Below are positions 7,001-9,870 of a stretch of DNA of 9,870 nt, piece after piece; positions within the stretch are counted from its first letter, which is position 1; each line of letters opens with the position of its first letter. The notes below the pieces were generated by a model. That model worked only from the letters and a program-made list of their open reading frames with translations. It had not been told where the DNA came from and did not search any database. The position numbers and the translations under genes were made by a program. This stretch comes from Lachnospiraceae bacterium (GTDB lineage Bacteria; Bacillota; Clostridia; Lachnospirales; Lachnospiraceae), in NCBI GenBank assembly GCA_017615375.1, contig JAGAAH010000166.1, forward strand, positions 1 through 9,870. Direction: 5' to 3'.

Positions 7001-7681
7001 ATCTTCAACAATCGAATCATATTCGGATTTTGCCTTTTCGTAAAAAGGAAGGCCTTCCACACGCTTAATCTTATCCGAAGAATAACTACATAACCACGAA
7101 TCCAGTGTTTTCATAGGATTGGGACTGCTTATGGCCTGCCTATAGAGCATAGTTATAATGTCAACAATCTTTGCATCGTCTCTTTCGGTTGCATAATCTT
7201 CAAGAAATGACATAAATACAGGATCCGCGACCTCGTAGAATTCATTCATCGTCGCATCCAATATGTCATTTTCAAGAAGCTTTGCCTCTCCCGGATCTAA
7301 TATTCTAAAGTTAGGCTCATACGGCAAAAGATAAAAGTGCTCTCTTAAAAAGCGATTGCAGAATCCATCTATTGTCGTAATCATCGCATTTTCGATAAGT
7401 CCGCTCTGTCTTGCTATATGCGGATTATCTTCATTCTTTTCGATTAGCTCATCAAGTGCCTTCTCTATACGTTCTTTCATCTCTGCTGCGGCAGCATTGG
7501 TAAAAGTTACGACTATAAGCTCATCTATATCGATAGGATTAACGGGATCTGTTATAAGTCCCATTATTCTGTCTACCAATACCGATGTCTTGCCGGAACC
7601 TGCGGCAGCGCTTACAAGACAGTTGGATTTACGAGCATCTATGACGTCCTGCTGTTCGGGCGTTGGTATATACTTACCCAT
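4076..7681 (-). CDS. addA: ATP-dependent helicase/nuclease subunit A (AddA)
   Basis: The 1201-residue AddA subunit of the AddAB complex, which unwinds and resects double-strand DNA ends and prepares 3' tails for RecA. Length matches the family. UvrD/Rep-type superfamily 1A helicase motifs are complete: Q motif TPEQQ (7-11), Walker A SAAAGSGKTS (K31), motif Ia TFTNAAAAEM, TTIDGFC (102-108), motif II DEYQDSN (397-403), motif III VGDVKQSIYRFRQA (426-439), motif IV LTANFRS (464-470), motif V TMHKSKGLEFP (771-781) and motif VI LYVALTRAKE (846-855). The C-terminal RecB-type nuclease carries RGTAVH (H1037), IID (D1137), LLDYKTD (D1150, K1152) and QMELYG (Q1169, Y1173), so it should be active on one strand. 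The start is fixed by AGGAGGAGAG upstream and the TAATG overlap with the addB stop, which implies translational coupling and equal subunit supply. Nothing looks truncated. Confidence 0.98.
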   Translation of the reverse strand: MGKYIPTPEQQDVIDARKSNCLVSAAAGSGKTSVLVDRIMGLITDPVNPIDIDELIVVTFTNAAAAEMKERIEKALDELIEKNEDNPHIARQSGLIENAMITTIDGFCNRFLREHFYLLPYEPNFRILDPGEAKLLENDILDATMNEFYEVADPVFMSFLEDYATERDDAKIVDIITMLYRQAISSPNPMKTLDSWLCSYSSDKIKRVEGLPFYEKAKSEYDSIVEDSIALIEEATELIKSTPGLEKGIDNYEDALQDIKNLEGASSYTDCVNRIRGLRKPNAPRFYKPSPELAEIKDKAKDMRAAAYKGIGELSVLFGEDEATILQEHFSLAPYVKVLVDITKRYIEALAKEKIKRNVMSFADLSHYSLEIIYDENGKVSDVAKEYGRHFKEIMIDEYQDSNYIQEAILSALADPSCEYSDLFMVGDVKQSIYRFRQAVPKLFIDKFDRYSREKNAKERKLLLTANFRSRSEVTDYANAIFESVMHKDLGGIEYDNDAKLVAKASFDDSLYDNRPEVIIVEDSTGENDRIMLELSAIATRIKRLMKEHKVKDSKTGEMRPLKYSDIVILTRKGTESDSMVEGLNYLGIPAASQQGTGYFETLEVNTILSLLSVIDNSKRDIEIVTVLTSPIIGIEHAELVNIKIMPGKSFDDKIKEYIKAGDSEYLKERLVKYRELVNKLKKYASFMNVHEMIRKIYELTDYESYVMFMEGGELRRRNLIMLIEKAKSFETTSYTGLSQFIRYIEKMKKYEVDTQKAQSTDAGNVVTLMTMHKSKGLEFPVVIIARTGSNFGGSNKKPLIQVDIDNGIGLYKYDGKKRTRKTSYAYKCINYFKDFDDHAEELRVLYVALTRAKEKLIITGLDKDYEKHMEGASSKLNEEGKMSHLAKIKATTYLEYILPVTIGLADAGKAILDYYTIEEIISDNPNVTEEGELNVQAEERIETVINSIIDNTSESSIKALEDTYNIPYHHLEALGIKNKMSVSEIKHRFMDEEFEKEDEAYRPDFLKEENDDSIIPEFMGGKSEENKGALRGTAVHRVMELLPFEDDSLVNADASKVRKAIAEMTQTGLIGEEDAKLVNPEKVALLLQNDFVEILNIAAKEGRLHKEQPFVMSIMPHEAGIDSDSDEEILVQGIIDLFVEDEDGLILLDYKTDRVNTPDELIKRYAKQMELYGIALSKAYGKPVKNYRIYSFALTKIIDL

Positions 7682-9870
7682 TAATTCTCTCCTCCTGTCT
7701 TTTTCTTCATTTCTTCCAAAATCTCATCGGCACTCATATTTGTAGTATGCTTACCTCTGCATGCACTTAGCGAAGTATCAAAACCGCAGACAGCACCAAA
7801 AGCACAATATTTGCAACTATCGTTTTCACCTTCGATATAAGGCTCCGTCTTAATAATTCCGTCTGCAATGCCGTTTCCTATGTCCTCACGCTTCTTCTCT
7901 ACATATTTCTTGATAACATCAAGCTCTTCTCCCGATAATTTACGTGACTTATCCTTTGTACCGATTTTATTATCCGAATCCGAAGGACCAACGCCCGTAA
8001 GCAGCAATTCGTCATCTATCTTGGCAGCTATCTCATCATCGGCTAATGCCTTCTTATCAAGATCGATAACAGGATTAAGTAATGGGTAATAATATGCCCC
8101 ATCACTCACAATTAACTTATCTTTATTCTCTGCACGAAGTACCTGCTCAGCTCCGTCCAGATACGTTACAAGCTGTATCGTAAGACCTTCATATACCTTT
8201 TGCAAATCAAACTCATGCAGAGAGCTTTTATAATCAATTACTCTGTAGCTTATGGTATCATTACTTTCCTTGGTATCAAGTCTGTCTATCTTTCCCGTAA
8301 ATACCATCGAGTAACCGTTGTTAAGCGCTATATTCTCACTTCCATCCTTACTTAACGTGAACTTGCATTCGTTCTTCTTCGGAGTATAACCGGACTGAAT
8401 CGCATTATTCTTAAGTTGCTCCGTAGTTCTTAAAAGTATCTTTCGCACGGTGTTGACAAGATATTCCTTACGTTTGCTTTCCTTTAATTCCGCATCGTTA
8501 ATATTCTTAAGTGCCTCATCAATTGCTTTATTTATAAGATTCTCGCGCTCTTCATCCGTAATATCCGTGTAAGTTCTGTCTATTCCGGCAATAAGTCTGC
8601 CATAGGTTTCCATCGCATCATGCGCAACCTGTCCCCGCTTCATGTTGTCAAAATCGCCGGTCTCGCGCTCGCCAAGTCCCAGTCCGTAGCTTAAATACTG
8701 CCTCATCGGGCAACTTGCAAAAGCCTCGAATCTCGATATGCTTCCTCTTATTTCCTTGCCGTATGCCTTGTCAACCTCATCCTTACTAAGATTTCGATAA
8801 TTCTTTGCAAAATCCGGCGCTTTTACAATCTTCATAAGGATATTCTTAAATAACGTATTCCTTGAAAGGTACGCGATACACGCTCTGTCTCCATCATTAA
8901 GCTCATCGCCCTTACAAAGCTTATCTAAAACTCTTCCAAAGTCAAACTCCGGACTTACGCTAATCTCACTATCCTCGCAAATAAGCTTCTCCGCTCCGTA
9001 CATCTTCTCAAGCTTACGTATAAGATATGCCGGCTCCATAACCGCACCGCTCATATCAATTGCGGAATATGTAATGTACAATCTGTCCTTAGGCTTAGTC
9101 ATCATCATATAGAGATAGAATTGCTGTATAAAAGCTCTGTCACGTACAGACGGTGCCATCACTATGTCGTGTTCTTTCAATCTCTCGCGGTCGTTACTCG
9201 ATAAGCATATCGAACCCTGACTTACACGCGGAATAACACCCATATTGACTCCCGTAAATATGAGCGTACTTATATTCTCTATTCTTGTTCTTTCGATATC
9301 ACCTATAATTACGGAATCACGGCCGACCGGAATTGTCGCAACCTTAAGATGGTCGATCCCCGCATTTAATATAAGTGCGTAATCTTCAAACGATATCTCG
9401 CTTTCACCGAGTAACGATACGTACTTATCCAGAAGTCCCATGAAGATTCCATAGATTTGCTCGGTTTCTTTAATCTTCTTATTATCGTCGGAATCATTCT
9501 CGTCAAAGCCTGACTTTAACGTCTTTAGCTTTTCTTCGGAACGGTTTTCTTTTATAATCTCATATAAAGCCACCGTATAATCCTTGACTGTGACCTGCTT
9601 CATATGTGCCAATCGTCTCAATCCCATAAGCGATTGAATCAAGCTATTTCTCGATGCATTAATCTTATCAAGCTCTTCGTCGGTCATATTCGGATATCTA
9701 TCCTTAAACTCCTCCGATAAAGCCTTAAAGCCACGCTTTCTAAATGCAAGGCAGTAATTCTCGAGATTATCTATATCGTCTTCATCAATATCCGTAAATC
9801 CCGTCTTAAGATATGCAAATACAGACTCAAACGAAAAATCTTCATCAATCACCGCAAGAAGATTCTTAAT
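7681..9870 (-). CDS. addB: ATP-dependent helicase/deoxyribonuclease subunit B (AddB), 5' end outside window
   Basis: The C-terminal 729 residues of AddB; complete proteins are about 1100-1170 long, so the N-terminal Walker A region lies beyond base 9870. The GTG at 9852 is an internal valine, not a start. Numbering from that valine: helicase-like core with VIIGDIERTRIENISTLIF and GVNMGVIPR (about 181-209), then a RecB-type nuclease with RGQVAHDAME (H411), GKIDRLD (D523), IDYKSS (D540, K542) and QLVTY (Q560, Y564). The AddB iron-sulfur site is complete: C381 in ASCPMRQYL plus C680, C683 and C689 in CKYCAFGAVC, with the CX2CX5C spacing of Bacillus AddB. These four ligate a 4Fe-4S cluster that holds the nuclease fold closed and aids binding to DNA ends. 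The partner AddA follows immediately. The order addB-addA is that of Bacillus. Confidence 0.97.
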   Translation of the reverse strand: MKNLLAVIDEDFSFESVFAYLKTGFTDIDEDDIDNLENYCLAFRKRGFKALSEEFKDRYPNMTDEELDKINASRNSLIQSLMGLRRLAHMKQVTVKDYTVALYEIIKENRSEEKLKTLKSGFDENDSDDNKKIKETEQIYGIFMGLLDKYVSLLGESEISFEDYALILNAGIDHLKVATIPVGRDSVIIGDIERTRIENISTLIFTGVNMGVIPRVSQGSICLSSNDRERLKEHDIVMAPSVRDRAFIQQFYLYMMMTKPKDRLYITYSAIDMSGAVMEPAYLIRKLEKMYGAEKLICEDSEISVSPEFDFGRVLDKLCKGDELNDGDRACIAYLSRNTLFKNILMKIVKAPDFAKNYRNLSKDEVDKAYGKEIRGSISRFEAFASCPMRQYLSYGLGLGERETGDFDNMKRGQVAHDAMETYGRLIAGIDRTYTDITDEERENLINKAIDEALKNINDAELKESKRKEYLVNTVRKILLRTTEQLKNNAIQSGYTPKKNECKFTLSKDGSENIALNNGYSMVFTGKIDRLDTKESNDTISYRVIDYKSSLHEFDLQKVYEGLTIQLVTYLDGAEQVLRAENKDKLIVSDGAYYYPLLNPVIDLDKKALADDEIAAKIDDELLLTGVGPSDSDNKIGTKDKSRKLSGEELDVIKKYVEKKREDIGNGIADGIIKTEPYIEGENDSCKYCAFGAVCGFDTSLSACRGKHTTNMSADEILEEMKKKTGGEN
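7682..7696 (-). promoter_or_regulatory. Strong ribosome binding site for addA within the end of addB
   Basis: AGGAGG (7691-7696), nine bases ahead of the addA ATG, lies inside the last codons of addB (encoding GGEN). It is the strongest Shine-Dalgarno in the window and fixes the addA start. Confidence 0.85.

Noticed and set aside
9850..9852. GTG at 9852 as the start of AddB
   Set aside because: The frame stays open to the window edge and about 400 family residues, including the Walker A region, would be missing.
1..9870. Mobile elements, CRISPR array, tRNA/rRNA genes, defence island
   Set aside because: No transposase, integrase, direct-repeat array, terminal inverted repeats or structured RNA was seen; coding is nearly continuous with housekeeping genes of uniform composition.

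Overview
The window reads as an ordinary chromosomal stretch of a low-to-moderate GC Gram-positive anaerobe, most likely a clostridium of the Lachnospiraceae type. This is inferred from the AddAB (not RecBCD) recombination nuclease, a diderm-unlike lipoprotein foldase, purine-rich Shine-Dalgarno sites, and clostridial wording in HtpG (VSNGCDA, PDLPLNVSRSALQ) and AddA (TTIDGFC). No exact genus can be named from the sequence alone.

Every supported gene lies on the minus strand, so transcription runs from high to low coordinates, and coding is nearly gapless. In transcription order: addB (its 5' part lies beyond base 9870), addA (TAATG stop/start overlap with addB), a short 44-base gap holding a good sigma-A-type promoter, maf (nucleotide pyrophosphatase), a small acidic protein of unknown function, a lipoprotein related to PrsA/SurA foldases but lacking the first parvulin histidine, a PilZ-domain c-di-GMP receptor with an N-terminal YcgR-like domain, and htpG (Hsp90), whose 3' part lies beyond base 1. 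The longest stretch without coding sequence is the addA-maf gap, so no stretch of 300 bases lacks a gene.

Functionally there are two blocks. addBA encodes the two-subunit helicase-nuclease that resects double-strand breaks for RecA. The downstream block, maf to htpG, combines nucleotide house-cleaning, an exported folding factor, a second-messenger receptor and a cytosolic chaperone. These are tightly packed (gaps of 1, 4 and 31 bases, then an overlapping or 5-base junction) and probably form one transcript from the promoter at 4058-4086, possibly with read-through from addBA.

I found no mobile element, CRISPR array, tRNA, rRNA, phage gene or clear terminator. I see no convincing new defence or metabolic system. 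The points most worth a second look are the coupled pilZ-htpG junction, a charged insert in HtpG, the unknown 87-residue protein, the degenerate parvulin-like domain, and the promoter that decides the Maf start.
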